Source: Mesorhizobium sp. 65-26
GTDB taxonomy: Bacteria; Pseudomonadota; Alphaproteobacteria; Rhizobiales; Rhizobiaceae
Length of the DNA: 64,000 bases
Direction: 5' to 3'
Assembly: GCA_001899205.1 (NCBI GenBank)
Contig: MKVL01000042.1
Location: forward strand, 1-64,000
In this document: in pieces, positions 42,940 to 52,378 of the stretch
How positions within the stretch are numbered: the first letter of the stretch is position 1
Layout: each line of letters begins with the position of its first letter
The notes under the pieces: generated by a model
The model's database searches: none
The model's input: the letters and a program-made list of their open reading frames with translations, nothing else
What the model was told of the DNA's origin: nothing
Made by a program: the position numbers and the translations under genes

Positions 42940-44727
42940 ATGACGGGCGATAGACGTCTTTTCCTCGATGTCCGGCAATCCGCCAGCGGTGTCTCCTGGG
43001 AGCATCGGCTGACGGAGCGGCAGGACATGACGGCGCTCGCCATCGCGCAGGGCCACGGCGTTCCCGATATCGTCGCGCGCGTGCTTGCCGGGCGCGGGGT
43101 CACCGCCGAACAGACGGCGCGCTTCCTGGACCCGACCATTCGAGAACTGCTGCCCGACCCAGCCTCGCTGACCGACATGGAGAAGGCGGCCGCGCGGCTC
43201 GCCGACGCCGTGCTGGCGCGGGAGAAAGTCGCGATCTTCGGCGACTACGATGTCGACGGCGCCGCGTCCTCGGCACTGCTCAAGCGTTTCCTGACGCACT
43301 ATTCCGTGCCGTCCGAGATCTACATTCCGGATCGCATCTTCGAGGGCTACGGTCCTAACCCGGACGCCATGCGCGAACTGGTGTCTCGCGGCGCCAGGCT
43401 GATCGTCACCGTCGACTGCGGCACGAACAGCGCCGCGTCCGTCGACGCGGCGAAGGAGGCCGGCGCCGATGTCGTGGTGCTCGACCACCATCAGGTCGGC
43501 GGCGCGCTGCCCGCGGCCACGGCCGTGGTCAATCCAAATCGCGAGGACGACCTTTCCGGCCAGGGGCATCTCTGTGCGGCCGGCGTCGTCTTCCTGGCGC
43601 TGGTACAGACCGCCAAGGTCCTGCGTGGGCATCTGCCGGGTACGCCGCAGCCGGACCTGCTGTCGCTGCTCGATCTCGTCGCGCTGGCGACCGTCTGCGA
43701 CGTGGTGCCGCTGACGGGTGTCAACCGCGCCTTCGTGGTCAAGGGCCTGCAGGTGGCGCGTCAGCAGAAGAACGAGGGGCTGGCCGCGTTGGCACGCGTT
43801 TCGCGTATCGGCGAGCCGATCAGCACGTTTCACCTGTCTTTTCTGATCGGCCCGCGGATCAATGCGGGCGGCCGGATCGGCGATGCCGCGCTCGGCAGCA
43901 GGCTGCTCGCCACCGATGATCCGGTCGAGGCCCGCACCATTGCCGAGACGCTCGACCGATTGAACCAGGAACGGCAGCAGATGGAGCAGGAGATGCTTGC
44001 CGCCGCACGGGCCGAGGCCGACGCCGAGCTCGCCGGCGGCAATGGCCCTGCCGTCGTCGTCACCGCCAGCACGAGCTGGCATCCGGGCATTGTCGGCCTG
44101 CTCGCCTCGCGGCTCAAGGATCATGCGCGTCGGCCGGCCTTCGCCATTGCCTTCAACGCCAATGGCATCGGCACAGGTTCGGGGCGCTCGGTATCCGGCT
44201 TCGATCTCGGACGGCTTGTGCGCGAGGCTGCGAGCGCCGGATTGATCGTCAAGGGCGGCGGCCACGGCATGGCGGCGGGCATCACCGTCGAACGCGCCAA
44301 GCTGGGCGCGCTGCGGGCCTTTTTCGAGGAACGCGCGGCCGCCGATGTGTTTCGCCTCCAGGACGAGGAAAGCCTGGCGATCGACGGCGCGCTGGCCGCT
44401 GAAGGCGCCACGCTCGCTCTGGTAGACGCGTTGGAGAAGGCCGGACCGTTCGGGGCCGGACACGTCGCTCCGGTCTTTGCTCTGCCGAGGCACCGGATCG
44501 CCGATGCCCGGCCGGTCGGTACCAACCACATCCGCGTCGAGCTGCAGTCGCAAAGCGGTGGTCGTGTCCAGGGAATAGCGTTTCGCGCCGCGGACACGGC
44601 GCTTGGCGAGTTCCTGCTCAGGAATCGCGGCAAGACGGTGCATGTCGCGGGGTCGCTCGCCGGCAATCATTTCAACGGTAACCGGACGGTGCAGTTCCGC
44701 ATCACCGACGCCGCGCCGGCGTCCTGA
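42940..44727 (+). CDS. recJ: Single-strand-specific 5'-3' exonuclease RecJ
   Basis: A 595-residue DHH-family exonuclease used in recombinational and mismatch repair. Motifs: IFGDYDVDGAAS (motif I Asp pair), VTVDCGTN, VVLDHHQVGG (the DHH motif), and GGGHGMAAGIT of the DHHA1 domain. The C-terminal OB-like domain (about 490-595) is present. The start at the ATG giving MTGDRRLF fits family starts better than the GTG at 42907. It converges with the patatin gene with 6 bp between them. Confidence 0.94.
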   Translation: MTGDRRLFLDVRQSASGVSWEHRLTERQDMTALAIAQGHGVPDIVARVLAGRGVTAEQTARFLDPTIRELLPDPASLTDMEKAAARLADAVLAREKVAIFGDYDVDGAASSALLKRFLTHYSVPSEIYIPDRIFEGYGPNPDAMRELVSRGARLIVTVDCGTNSAASVDAAKEAGADVVVLDHHQVGGALPAATAVVNPNREDDLSGQGHLCAAGVVFLALVQTAKVLRGHLPGTPQPDLLSLLDLVALATVCDVVPLTGVNRAFVVKGLQVARQQKNEGLAALARVSRIGEPISTFHLSFLIGPRINAGGRIGDAALGSRLLATDDPVEARTIAETLDRLNQERQQMEQEMLAAARAEADAELAGGNGPAVVVTASTSWHPGIVGLLASRLKDHARRPAFAIAFNANGIGTGSGRSVSGFDLGRLVREAASAGLIVKGGGHGMAAGITVERAKLGALRAFFEERAAADVFRLQDEESLAIDGALAAEGATLALVDALEKAGPFGAGHVAPVFALPRHRIADARPVGTNHIRVELQSQSGGRVQGIAFRAADTALGEFLLRNRGKTVHVAGSLAGNHFNGNRTVQFRITDAAPAS

Positions 44728-44733
44728 GGGATA

Positions 44734-45696
44734 TCAGGCGAGGACGGATTGCAGCCGGGTCAGCTCGCCAATCTGCGCCATCGTCGTCTGGTAGCCGATG
44801 CGGATCGCCTCGTCGGCGCGATGGAATTCGGTGAGGCCGATGTGGCTCAGCTTGGGCTGCAACGACATGTCGGGCGGATCTCCAGCCAGGCGCGCGCGTG
44901 AGATTCGATCCTGGATGATGTTGAAGGCCTCGACCATCACGCCGGTAATGCCAAGGCGCATATCCGTGGATTGCCGTTCCGCATCGCTCCGGGCCGGCTT
45001 TTCCGGCGCCAGTTCGCCAGCGTCGTGCTTGATGACGGCGGCGCGGCCGAACAGGTCGTAGTGAAGGTTGACCGCCACCACGAGCTGCTGCTCGTGGGCG
45101 CGGCACACTGAAACGGGCACGGGATTGACGAGCGCGCCGTCGACCAGAACGCGGCCATTGCAGGTGACGGGCTCGAACACGCCGGGCAGCGCATAGGATG
45201 CGCGCATGGCGGTGACCAGGGAGCCACTGGACAGCCAGATCTCGTGCCCGGTGCGGATCTCTGCGGCGACGCAGACGAACGGCTTCGGCAGATCCTGGAA
45301 GCGCATGCCGTCAATGTGTTCGCGCAACCGGGCGTCGAGCTTCATGCCGCCGAACAGGCCGCTGCCGCGCAGGTTGAAATCCAGCAATCCGAAGATACGG
45401 CGTTTGGTCAGGCTGCGGGCGAACTCCTCGAGTTCGTCAAGCTTGCCCGCCAGATAGCATCCGCCGACCAGGGCTCCGATGGAGGTGCCGGCGATCATCG
45501 ATATCTCGATGCCGGCTTCGTCGAGGGCGCGCAGGACGCCGATATGGGCCCAGCCACGGGCGCATCCACCCCCAAGCGCAAGCGAGATACCGGTTTTCCT
45601 GGTCGGCCTGGGATCGGGCGCGCCACCTGGAGAGGAGAGGCCATTGGCCTCTCGGACATCCGGTCTGCCGCGCAATGACGCCCATTCGAGCATCAT
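44734..45696 (-). CDS. Patatin-like phospholipase (RssA/NTE family)
   Basis: A 320-residue serine acyl hydrolase. The oxyanion motif is GGGCARGWAHIG, the nucleophile elbow GTSIG (Ser about 70), and the catalytic Asp is in DGALVNP. Length and motif order match the bacterial RssA/NTE patatins that act on phospholipids. No signal peptide, so probably cytosolic or membrane-peripheral. AAGGGAG precedes the ATG. It lies 95 bp downstream of hisI on the same strand and may be co-transcribed with folE-hisI. Confidence 0.9.
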   Translation of the reverse strand: MMLEWASLRGRPDVREANGLSSPGGAPDPRPTRKTGISLALGGGCARGWAHIGVLRALDEAGIEISMIAGTSIGALVGGCYLAGKLDELEEFARSLTKRRIFGLLDFNLRGSGLFGGMKLDARLREHIDGMRFQDLPKPFVCVAAEIRTGHEIWLSSGSLVTAMRASYALPGVFEPVTCNGRVLVDGALVNPVPVSVCRAHEQQLVVAVNLHYDLFGRAAVIKHDAGELAPEKPARSDAERQSTDMRLGITGVMVEAFNIIQDRISRARLAGDPPDMSLQPKLSHIGLTEFHRADEAIRIGYQTTMAQIGELTRLQSVLA

Positions 45697-45791
45697 GATC
45701 TCCCTTGTCCCATGGCCAATCTAAAGGCTGGCCGTATCGAAATCGTGAATCTATGTGGCGGGAATCCGGCGAAAGGTTCAGGCTGATGGTT

Positions 45792-46250
45792 TCACGAGGT
45801 CTTCTGGTAAGTCTTTTTGGCATCGAAGAGCGGGCTGCTGCCATCGCCAGCCAATCCTGGCTTGCCGTCGATCAGCTCCACCGTCCGATAAAAGCAGGAA
45901 CGTCTGCCGGTGTGACAAGTTGCATCGTGGCCCAACACCTTGACGCGCAGCCACAACGCATCCTGGTCGCAATCGGTGCGCATCTCCACGACATGTTGGA
46001 AATTGCCCGAGGTTTCGCCCTTCTTCCAGAGCGACTTGCGAGACCGTGACCAATAGTGCGCTATGCCGGTTTCCAGCGTCAGCGCCAGGGCCTCGGCGTT
46101 CATGTGCGCGACCATGAGAAGCATGCCGTCATCGGCATCGGTGACGACGACGGTAACGAGGCCTGCCGCGTCGAAGCGCGGCGAAAAGTCGCTTCCTTCC
46201 TCCAGCAATTTCTTGTCGAAGGAAGGTTTTGGGAAGTCGACAGCCGACAT
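45792..46250 (-). CDS. hisI: Phosphoribosyl-AMP cyclohydrolase
   Basis: A 152-residue enzyme for the third step of histidine synthesis, hydrolysing the adenine ring of PR-AMP. It carries the HisI pattern: [46 protein letters not shown] (Cys/Asp ligands for Zn/Mg) and [11 protein letters not shown]. It is monofunctional, without the HisE pyrophosphohydrolase domain, as usual in alphaproteobacteria. 37 bp downstream of folE on the same strand. Confidence 0.95.
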   Translation of the reverse strand: MSAVDFPKPSFDKKLLEEGSDFSPRFDAAGLVTVVVTDADDGMLLMVAHMNAEALALTLETGIAHYWSRSRKSLWKKGETSGNFQHVVEMRTDCDQDALWLRVKVLGHDATCHTGRRSCFYRTVELIDGKPGLAGDGSSPLFDAKKTYQKTS

Positions 46251-46287
46251 GAGCCGGTCCTTTGCCAGAAGAGCCGGCGAGGCTCGC

Positions 46288-46923
46288 TCAGAGCCCGCCG
46301 CCCCGCACCATGGTGACGAAACGGACCTGTTCCTCCGGCGTATCCTTGAAGACGCCGGTGAAGGTGGAGGTCAGCGTGGTTGAGCCTTGCTTGCGGATGC
46401 CGCGCATGGCCATGCACATATGCTCGGCCTCGATCATCACGGCGACGCCGCGCGGATTGAGAACCTCCTGGATGACGCCGGCGATCTGCGCGGTCATCGC
46501 CTCCTGGGTCTGCAGGCGATGGGCGAAGATGTCGACCACGCGCGCGATCTTGGACAGGCCGACGACCTTGCCGTCCGGCAGGTAGCCGACATGCGCCTTG
46601 CCGATGATCGGCACCATGTGATGCTCGCAATGCGAATGGAACTTGATGTCCTTGACGAGGACGAGGTCGTCGTAGCCGGCGACCTCCTCGAAGGTCCGGC
46701 CCAGTTCCTCAGCCGGGCACATGTCGTAGCCGCCGAACATTTCGCGATAGGCCTTGGCGACACGCGTCGGCGTATCGACCAGGCCTTCGCGATCGGGATT
46801 GTCGCCGGTCCAGCGCAACAGCGTGCGCACAGCGGCTTCGACCTCGGCTTGGCTAGGGCGGTCGGTGACCGGCTTTTCCATGTAGGCTGACTGGGGCATG
46901 ATCTTCTTGATGACGGCATCCAT
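46288..46923 (-). CDS. folE: GTP cyclohydrolase I
   Basis: A 211-residue type IA enzyme converting GTP to dihydroneopterin triphosphate, the first step of folate synthesis. Zn ligands are visible in [11 protein letters not shown] and in the later Cys of [32 protein letters not shown] and TSTFTGVFK are further family motifs. The ATG at 46923 faces the Fe-S scaffold gene across a 240-bp divergent promoter region that contains no other feature I can support. Confidence 0.96.
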   Translation of the reverse strand: MDAVIKKIMPQSAYMEKPVTDRPSQAEVEAAVRTLLRWTGDNPDREGLVDTPTRVAKAYREMFGGYDMCPAEELGRTFEEVAGYDDLVLVKDIKFHSHCEHHMVPIIGKAHVGYLPDGKVVGLSKIARVVDIFAHRLQTQEAMTAQIAGVIQEVLNPRGVAVMIEAEHMCMAMRGIRKQGSTTLTSTFTGVFKDTPEEQVRFVTMVRGGGL

Positions 46924-47163
46924 AAAGGCGTCTCCCGTAGTTCCTCTCGCCGGAGGAACGAGTTGAACGGACCACGACTTTTGGGTGTCGGAAACTCGCC
47001 CAGTTTCCAGCCCCGCAAGCGGCGTGAACAGATAGGCAAAGACAGCGGCTCGCGGTCGCCTTGTCGATACCGGACTGCCAGCATTATATATGGTTGTGAC
47101 GAGCGAAAGGAAGACGCGTCAGCGGCAATCGCTGTTCGCTCGGCGGCGACGGACCGAAAAAAT

Positions 47164-47610
47164 ATGATAGATGACGTCTACAACGCGAAAATTCTTGGCT
47201 TCGCCGGAAACATCGCCCGCATCGGTCGGCTCGACCAGCCGGATGCGACGGCGAAGGCGCATTCCAAGCTGTGCGGCTCGACCGTCACCGTCGACCTGAA
47301 GATGGATGGTGATGTCGTCACCGATTTCGCTCATGACGTGAAGGCGTGCGCGCTCGGGCAGGCCTCGTCCTCGATCATGGCGCAGCATGTGGTCGGCGCC
47401 ACGGCGGACGAACTGCGTTCGGTCCGCGAGACGATGCTGAAGATGCTGAAGGAGAATGGCGCGCCGCCGGAAGGCCGCTTCTCCGACCTCAGATATCTGG
47501 AGCCGGTGCGCGACTACAAGGCACGCCATGCCTCGACCATGCTGACCTTCGACGCGGTCGTCGACGCGATCGGCCAGATCGAGAAGAAGAGTGCCGGCCA
47601 GGCGGCCTGA
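47164..47610 (+). CDS. NifU/IscU-like iron-sulfur cluster assembly scaffold
   Basis: A 148-residue scaffold-type protein. The IscU/SufU cysteines are represented by KLCGSTVTVD and DVKACALGQASSSIM; the third Cys of canonical IscU is not obvious in the C-terminal part (SDLRYLEPVRDYKARHAST), as in the alphaproteobacterial variant. It may hold or transfer clusters rather than assemble them de novo. I start at the ATG giving MIDDVYNAKILGF. In related genomes this gene neighbours yidD and thrS (recalled), but here 7.7 kb separates them. Confidence 0.85.
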   Translation: MIDDVYNAKILGFAGNIARIGRLDQPDATAKAHSKLCGSTVTVDLKMDGDVVTDFAHDVKACALGQASSSIMAQHVVGATADELRSVRETMLKMLKENGAPPEGRFSDLRYLEPVRDYKARHASTMLTFDAVVDAIGQIEKKSAGQAA

Positions 47611-47653
47611 GAGCGCCCGCCCGACGTCATCGCGTCATTTTCCCGAATCGGGC

Positions 47654-48457
47654 TCAGGTACGGGCCATCAGGCCATTATCGACATAAAGCGTTTCGCCAT
47701 TGACGAAGCTGGCATCGTCGCTAGCAAGGAAGAGGGCGGCGCGCGCGATCTCGACCGGCTCGCAGATCCGGCCCTGCAACTCGGCGATCGCCGCCTCTGT
47801 CACATCGACGCCGTAGGCTTTCAGGGCATCGATCTCGCGCAGGCCATGCGCGGTACGGATGAAACCTGGGCAGACGGCGTTGCAGCGTATGTTCTGGTCG
47901 CGATACTCGGTGGCGATCGAGCGGGTGAACATCTGGCAGGCGCCCTTGCTGGTGCAATAGAGGACCTCCATGGGCGTGGCGAGGACGGCCGAGACCGAGG
48001 AGGTGTTGACGATCACGCCCTTTCCCTTGGCGAGCATGCCCGGAAGCACGCCGTGCGTCATGAAATACATGGAGTCGACGTTGATGGCGAACAGGCGCCG
48101 CCACTCCTCGTAGCTGGTGTCGAGGAACGGCTTCACGATCGTGGAACCGGCATGGTTGTAGAGGATATCGACGGTTCCGAATCGTTCGTTGGCGACGCCC
48201 AGGGCATGGCTCACCTCCTGGCCGCTGGAAACGTCGGCGCGCACGAAAATCGCCTCACCGCCCGCCTCCATCACCTCCTCGGACAGGGCCGTGCCCGCCG
48301 CATCCTGAATGTCGACGATGCTGACCCGGGCGCCCTCGGCGGCGAACAGCCGGACCGCCTCGGCGCCGACACCCGCGGCGCCGCCCGATACCAGGACATG
48401 TCGGTCCACGAACCGGCTGCGGTTCGGATGGATCATCGACGCTGGGTTGATGTTCAT
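47654..48457 (-). CDS. SDR-family oxidoreductase ending the liv-type operon
   Basis: A 267-residue classical short-chain dehydrogenase. The Rossmann motif is SGGAAGVG (in place of TGxxxGIG), the strand-4 motif NHAG (in place of NNAG), the active-site Ser in NTSSVSA and YCTSK with catalytic Tyr/Lys. It is the last gene of the uptake operon; its start region overlaps the permease stop. A GTG at 48466 is in frame, but the ATG at 48457 has GGAG at a normal distance. It probably oxidises the imported compound or a product of it; substrate unknown. Confidence 0.88.
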   Translation of the reverse strand: MNINPASMIHPNRSRFVDRHVLVSGGAAGVGAEAVRLFAAEGARVSIVDIQDAAGTALSEEVMEAGGEAIFVRADVSSGQEVSHALGVANERFGTVDILYNHAGSTIVKPFLDTSYEEWRRLFAINVDSMYFMTHGVLPGMLAKGKGVIVNTSSVSAVLATPMEVLYCTSKGACQMFTRSIATEYRDQNIRCNAVCPGFIRTAHGLREIDALKAYGVDVTEAAIAELQGRICEPVEIARAALFLASDDASFVNGETLYVDNGLMART

Positions 48458-48462
48458 GAAAT

Positions 48463-49518
48463 TCACTCCGTTTCTGGGCGGCGAGGAAAGAGGATGTCGT
48501 CGAATTCGCGTGTTCCCATGATCCCGGCCGGGCGCAGCACCATCCCCAGGATGATGACGGCGCCGAGCGCGAGGCCCGACAGTCCGTAGAGGGTAGGCAG
48601 CTCGATGCCGAACAGGACGGGTCCGTTCTCAAGATTGCGGATGAGCTCGATGCCGATCGAGATGATCAGCACGCCGACCACGGCGCCGGAGACCGAGTTC
48701 ATGCCGCCGAGGATCAGCATCGCGACGGTCAGGAACACGTAGGGGAAGTAGAAGGACTGCGCGTTGATCGTGCCGATGTAGAAGGCGAAGATCATGCCGC
48801 CGATGCTGCAGGCGAGCGCCGACAGGATCCATGCCAGCAGTCGCAGCCGCGTGACGTTGACGGCGAAGCAGCGCGCGGCCAGCAGGTTCTCGCTGCTCGC
48901 GCGCAGTTGCACGCCCCAGGGGCTGTCCCTGAAAATCCGCGCGCCGATGATGACCGCCATCGCCACGGCAAGTGCGGCCGGCAGGGTCATGAATTGCGGA
49001 ATCCCGAAGAAGGCCTGGCTGCCACGGAACAGGCTGGTCCAGTACATGAAGACCGAATGGGCGATGATCTGCAGGCACAGCGTCAGGATATCGGCGGCAA
49101 TCCCCGACACGCGCACGATGACGAGCCCGGTGATCACCGCGAGCACGGCGACGATGAGGAGGGCGACGAGCACCGCCGCCGCCGGAGACAGGGATAGATC
49201 GGCGAGGCCGAAGGGCGCGTTGGGGATGATGAGCTTCTTCATCTGCACCGGCACCGACAGGATTGCGACAGCGTAGGCGCCGATCGCCACGAAGACCGTG
49301 TGCGAGAAGCTGACGCCGCCGGAATTGCCCATCTGGATCTGCAGGCCGACGACGACGACCACGGCCACCACGCCGGCATAGGCGAGGCGAACCATCCACT
49401 GCTCGCCCGTCGCGATGATGGCGATGCAGACGAGCAGCATCGGCAGTGCCGTCATCAGGCCGCCGAGGACGGCGCGCCGCAGGAATGGCCTGCGCCTGCT
49501 TTGATTGGTCGATGTCAT
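48463..49518 (-). CDS. Branched-chain amino acid-type ABC permease (LivM-like)
   Basis: A 351-residue inner-membrane permease with an Arg-rich cytosolic N-terminus (NQSRRRPFLRRA) and about 9-10 hydrophobic helices. The LivM signature appears as FRDSPWGVQLRASSENLLAARCFAVNVTRLRLLAWILSA. It would pair with the LivH-like permease encoded just upstream. Start codon overlaps the livH stop (ATGA), and its own stop overlaps the upstream in-frame GTG of the SDR gene. Substrate class is inferred from family only. Confidence 0.92.
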   Translation of the reverse strand: MTSTNQSRRRPFLRRAVLGGLMTALPMLLVCIAIIATGEQWMVRLAYAGVVAVVVVVGLQIQMGNSGGVSFSHTVFVAIGAYAVAILSVPVQMKKLIIPNAPFGLADLSLSPAAAVLVALLIVAVLAVITGLVIVRVSGIAADILTLCLQIIAHSVFMYWTSLFRGSQAFFGIPQFMTLPAALAVAMAVIIGARIFRDSPWGVQLRASSENLLAARCFAVNVTRLRLLAWILSALACSIGGMIFAFYIGTINAQSFYFPYVFLTVAMLILGGMNSVSGAVVGVLIISIGIELIRNLENGPVLFGIELPTLYGLSGLALGAVIILGMVLRPAGIMGTREFDDILFPRRPETE

Positions 49519-50414
49519 CTTTCCTTGTCTCCCAGCTCGACATTGCGTCCCATCAGGCCCTGCGGGCGGGTCACCAGGATGAGCGCGATGAGGGCGAACA
49601 CGATCGCGTCGGTCAGCCCGCCCCATTGCTGGGGAAGAAGCACCAGGATGCCGACCTCGATGAAGCCCAGCAGCAGGCCGCCCACCGCTGCGCCCGGCAG
49701 CGATCCGAAGCCGCCGATGACGCAGGCGACGAAGGCCTTGAGCACCGGCATGAAACCCATGTCCGGCTCGATCGAACCGCGCCTGGCGACGATGAAGACG
49801 GCCGCGATGCCGGCCAGCAGTCCCGATATGCCGAAGGCGGTGGCGATGACCCGGTTGGCCCGGATGCCAACCAGCCGCACCATGGCGAAGTCGCGCGCGG
49901 CGGCCCGCATGGCCAGGCCGAGGGTAGACCTGGTCAGGAACAGGATCAGCCCGAGCGTGACGACCAGCGAGACGCCGAGTTCGAGGATCTGCAGCAATTG
50001 CAGCCGCAGCGGGCCGACCCAGACCGTGACGTTGAGCCCGCCAAGCACCGAGACGGCGCGCGGACGCGCCGAGATGAAGAGAAGGAAGGCATTCTGCACC
50101 AGGATGGAGACGCCGAATGCCGTCAGCATGCCGGTCGAGGTCGGCGCATAGCGCACCGGCCGGAAGGCGACGCGTTCGAAGGCGAGGGCGCCGAGCACCG
50201 CGGCAAGCACGGCAAGCGGGATCACCAGGAGAGGGGAGCCCAGCCCCATGACGATCATGATGTACATGGTGTAGGCGCCGATGGTGATGATCTCGCCATG
50301 GGCGAAATTCACCAGGCCCATGATGGAAAAGACGATGGCAAGGCCCAGCGCCAGCAGTGCGTATTCGGAGCCGAATGCGAGCGCGTTGAGGATCTGCTGA
50401 AGAACGAAATCCAT
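49515..50414 (-). CDS. Branched-chain amino acid-type ABC permease (LivH-like)
   Basis: A 299-residue permease with about 8 membrane helices. The LivH motifs are LGLAIVFSIMGLVNFAHGE near the N-terminus and LGLAMRAAARDFAMVRLVGI followed by GGFGSLPGAAVGG in the second half. The start (MDFVLQQILNAL) follows livF by 7 bp; frames further upstream are shadows. Forms the membrane channel with LivM. Confidence 0.93.
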   Translation of the reverse strand: MDFVLQQILNALAFGSEYALLALGLAIVFSIMGLVNFAHGEIITIGAYTMYIMIVMGLGSPLLVIPLAVLAAVLGALAFERVAFRPVRYAPTSTGMLTAFGVSILVQNAFLLFISARPRAVSVLGGLNVTVWVGPLRLQLLQILELGVSLVVTLGLILFLTRSTLGLAMRAAARDFAMVRLVGIRANRVIATAFGISGLLAGIAAVFIVARRGSIEPDMGFMPVLKAFVACVIGGFGSLPGAAVGGLLLGFIEVGILVLLPQQWGGLTDAIVFALIALILVTRPQGLMGRNVELGDKER

Positions 50415-50421
50415 CTTTGGA

Positions 50422-51123
50422 CTAGCCTCCCAGATAGGCGCTGATCGTTTCGGGATCGGCGGCGAGGTCGCTGGCCTTGCCGGTGGCGCGGAGGCTGCCG
50501 GAGGCCAGTACGTAGGCGCGGTCGGCGATGGCCAGCGCCTTGCCGACATTCTGCTCGACAAGGAGGATGGTCATGCCGGACGCCTTCAGCTTCGCGATGT
50601 GCTCGAAAATGACCTCGATGATGCGCGGGGCCAGCCCGAGGGACGGCTCGTCGAGGATGAGGAAGCGTGGCCTGCTCATCAGGGCGCGCGCGATGGCAAG
50701 CATCTGCTGCTCGCCGCCCGACAGGGTGCCTGCCACCTGGTCGCGCCGCTCGGCCAGGCGTGGGAACAGGTCGAAGCAATAGTCGATATCCTGCTTGCGC
50801 CGTGATCGGTCCGGCTGCGAGGCTGCCCCCAGCACGAGATTTTCCAGCACGGTCAGCCCGACGAAGACGCGCCGCCCCTCCGGACAGAGCGCGATGCCGA
50901 GACGCACGCGGTCCTCGGTCGAAAGGCTGTTGATCGGGGCGCTGTCGAACAGGATGTCGCCCCGCGCGGGGACGAGACCGGCGAGCGCCATGATCGTCGA
51001 CGTCTTGCCGGCGCCGTTGGGGCCGATCAGGGCGACTGCCTCGCCCTTGAAGACCTCCAGCGACAGGCCGCGAACGGCCAGGACGGGGCCGTAGGCCACG
51101 ACCAGATTCGAGATCGAAAGCAT
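50422..51123 (-). CDS. ABC transporter ATP-binding protein (LivF-like)
   Basis: A 233-residue nucleotide-binding subunit: Walker A GPNGAGKT, Q-loop region GIALCPEGRRVF (the LivF-type PEGRRVF), signature LSGGEQQ, Walker B FLILDEP and the switch His replaced by LVEQN as usual in LivF. The start ATG gives MLSISNLVVAYG; the upstream frame is not used. It lies between the binding-protein gene and livH. Confidence 0.93.
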   Translation of the reverse strand: MLSISNLVVAYGPVLAVRGLSLEVFKGEAVALIGPNGAGKTSTIMALAGLVPARGDILFDSAPINSLSTEDRVRLGIALCPEGRRVFVGLTVLENLVLGAASQPDRSRRKQDIDYCFDLFPRLAERRDQVAGTLSGGEQQMLAIARALMSRPRFLILDEPSLGLAPRIIEVIFEHIAKLKASGMTILLVEQNVGKALAIADRAYVLASGSLRATGKASDLAADPETISAYLGG

Positions 51124-51182
51124 TGGTGTTCTCGTCGGCTGCGGGCACAGGCCCGCCGGGGATCGCCCGGCGGGCGGCCATG

Positions 51183-52337
51183 TCACTTCGAATGGGGGAT
51201 GAAGTCCGGGAAGATGTTCTGGACCAGGACCCGCTTGCCGTCGGCGAAACCGATGACCGGGACGTTGCGCTCCGGCCAGGTCAATCGCTTCTTGAACGAG
51301 ATCTTGCCGCCGGTGACCAGGTCGAAGGTGTCGCGCGCCTGGATGGCGGCCAGTATTTTGGCGCCGTCGGTCGTGGTGCCGGCGTCCTTGGCGCCGTCGA
51401 CGAGGACCCGCAGCATGTCGGCGCCCAGGGCGTCGAAAATGCCGTTCACCTTGTAGCCGTCGGCCTTGCAGGATTCGATGAATTCGCCGGCCGGTGTCCC
51501 GACCATGGCGGCATGGGTGTTGAACATCATGCGCGACAGCACGTCGTTGTCACCAACGGTAGCCTCGAGCGAGGGATCGTCGAACCCGTCGCATCCGACC
51601 ACCAGGCCCTTGTACCCGGCCGCCGTCAACTGACGGGCAAGGATCGCGACGTCGGGGACGACCGAGCAGATGTCCACCGCGTCGGGCTGCGGCGACATGG
51701 CCTGGATGTTGGCGACCTGCGGCGACCAGTCCGAGGTTCCGATCGTATGGTTGAGGCGGCCGACGACCTTGCCGCCGAGTTTCTCGAACGCTTCACCGAA
51801 CCATTCTGGCGTCTTCGCCGACCAGGAGCCGGCGCTGTCCGACGTCATCAGCACGACCGAGCGCGCGCCCTTGGCGTAGACGGCGCTGGCCAGTGCCGAG
51901 GCGCCGACGTCGTCGGGCACGACATTGGCGAGGAAGTTGGTCAGGCCGCTTTCATGCATCTCGACCTGGGTGATCTGAGCGGAATAGACCAGGGCGTTGT
52001 AGCCTTCCGCCATCTTGGCCATGGGGATCAGGCTGTCGGGGAAGGGCGTGCCATGAACCACGACCGCCTTGTCGTCGAGGTACTTCTGCGCCAGCGACAG
52101 CGTGAGCTGCGGGTCGGAGCGGCTGTCCTCCATCAGGACTTTTACGGTGATGCCCTCATTGGCCTTGTTGATGCGGTCGGCCTCGCATTGGACGCCGCGC
52201 GCCTCGTTGTAAGGGGCATAGCTGCCGGTCAGCGGCGCCGCGAGGCCGATGACCAGTGTGTTCTCGGCACCGGCCGGCGTGGCGAGGGCGCAGAGGGCGA
52301 GCGCGGCCGCCGAAAGCAACCAATTGCGACTTTGCAT
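51183..52337 (-). CDS. Periplasmic substrate-binding protein (LivJ/Leu-binding type)
   Basis: A 384-residue type I periplasmic binding protein. A signal peptide (about 1-25, LLSAAALALCALATPAGA) precedes NTLVIGLAAPLTGSYAPYNE, the standard opening of the Leu/Ile/Val-binding family. Later VVHGTPFPDSLIPMAKMAEG and YKGLVVGCDGFDD belong to the two lobes. The Leu-binding-site pattern is not strict, so the ligand may be another small organic acid or amino acid. I use the ATG at 52337 with GGAGAAA upstream; ATG 52352 is also possible. It sits between livG and livF, an uncommon order. Confidence 0.92.
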   Translation of the reverse strand: MQSRNWLLSAAALALCALATPAGAENTLVIGLAAPLTGSYAPYNEARGVQCEADRINKANEGITVKVLMEDSRSDPQLTLSLAQKYLDDKAVVVHGTPFPDSLIPMAKMAEGYNALVYSAQITQVEMHESGLTNFLANVVPDDVGASALASAVYAKGARSVVLMTSDSAGSWSAKTPEWFGEAFEKLGGKVVGRLNHTIGTSDWSPQVANIQAMSPQPDAVDICSVVPDVAILARQLTAAGYKGLVVGCDGFDDPSLEATVGDNDVLSRMMFNTHAAMVGTPAGEFIESCKADGYKVNGIFDALGADMLRVLVDGAKDAGTTTDGAKILAAIQARDTFDLVTGGKISFKKRLTWPERNVPVIGFADGKRVLVQNIFPDFIPHSK

Positions 52338-52378
52338 GATCTTTTCTCCCATTATCGTTGTGCGTTGTTAGGGCCGGC

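Noticed and set aside
41773-44670. 965-codon open frame on the minus strand
   Set aside because: Shadow of glpX and recJ, which have complete family motifs.
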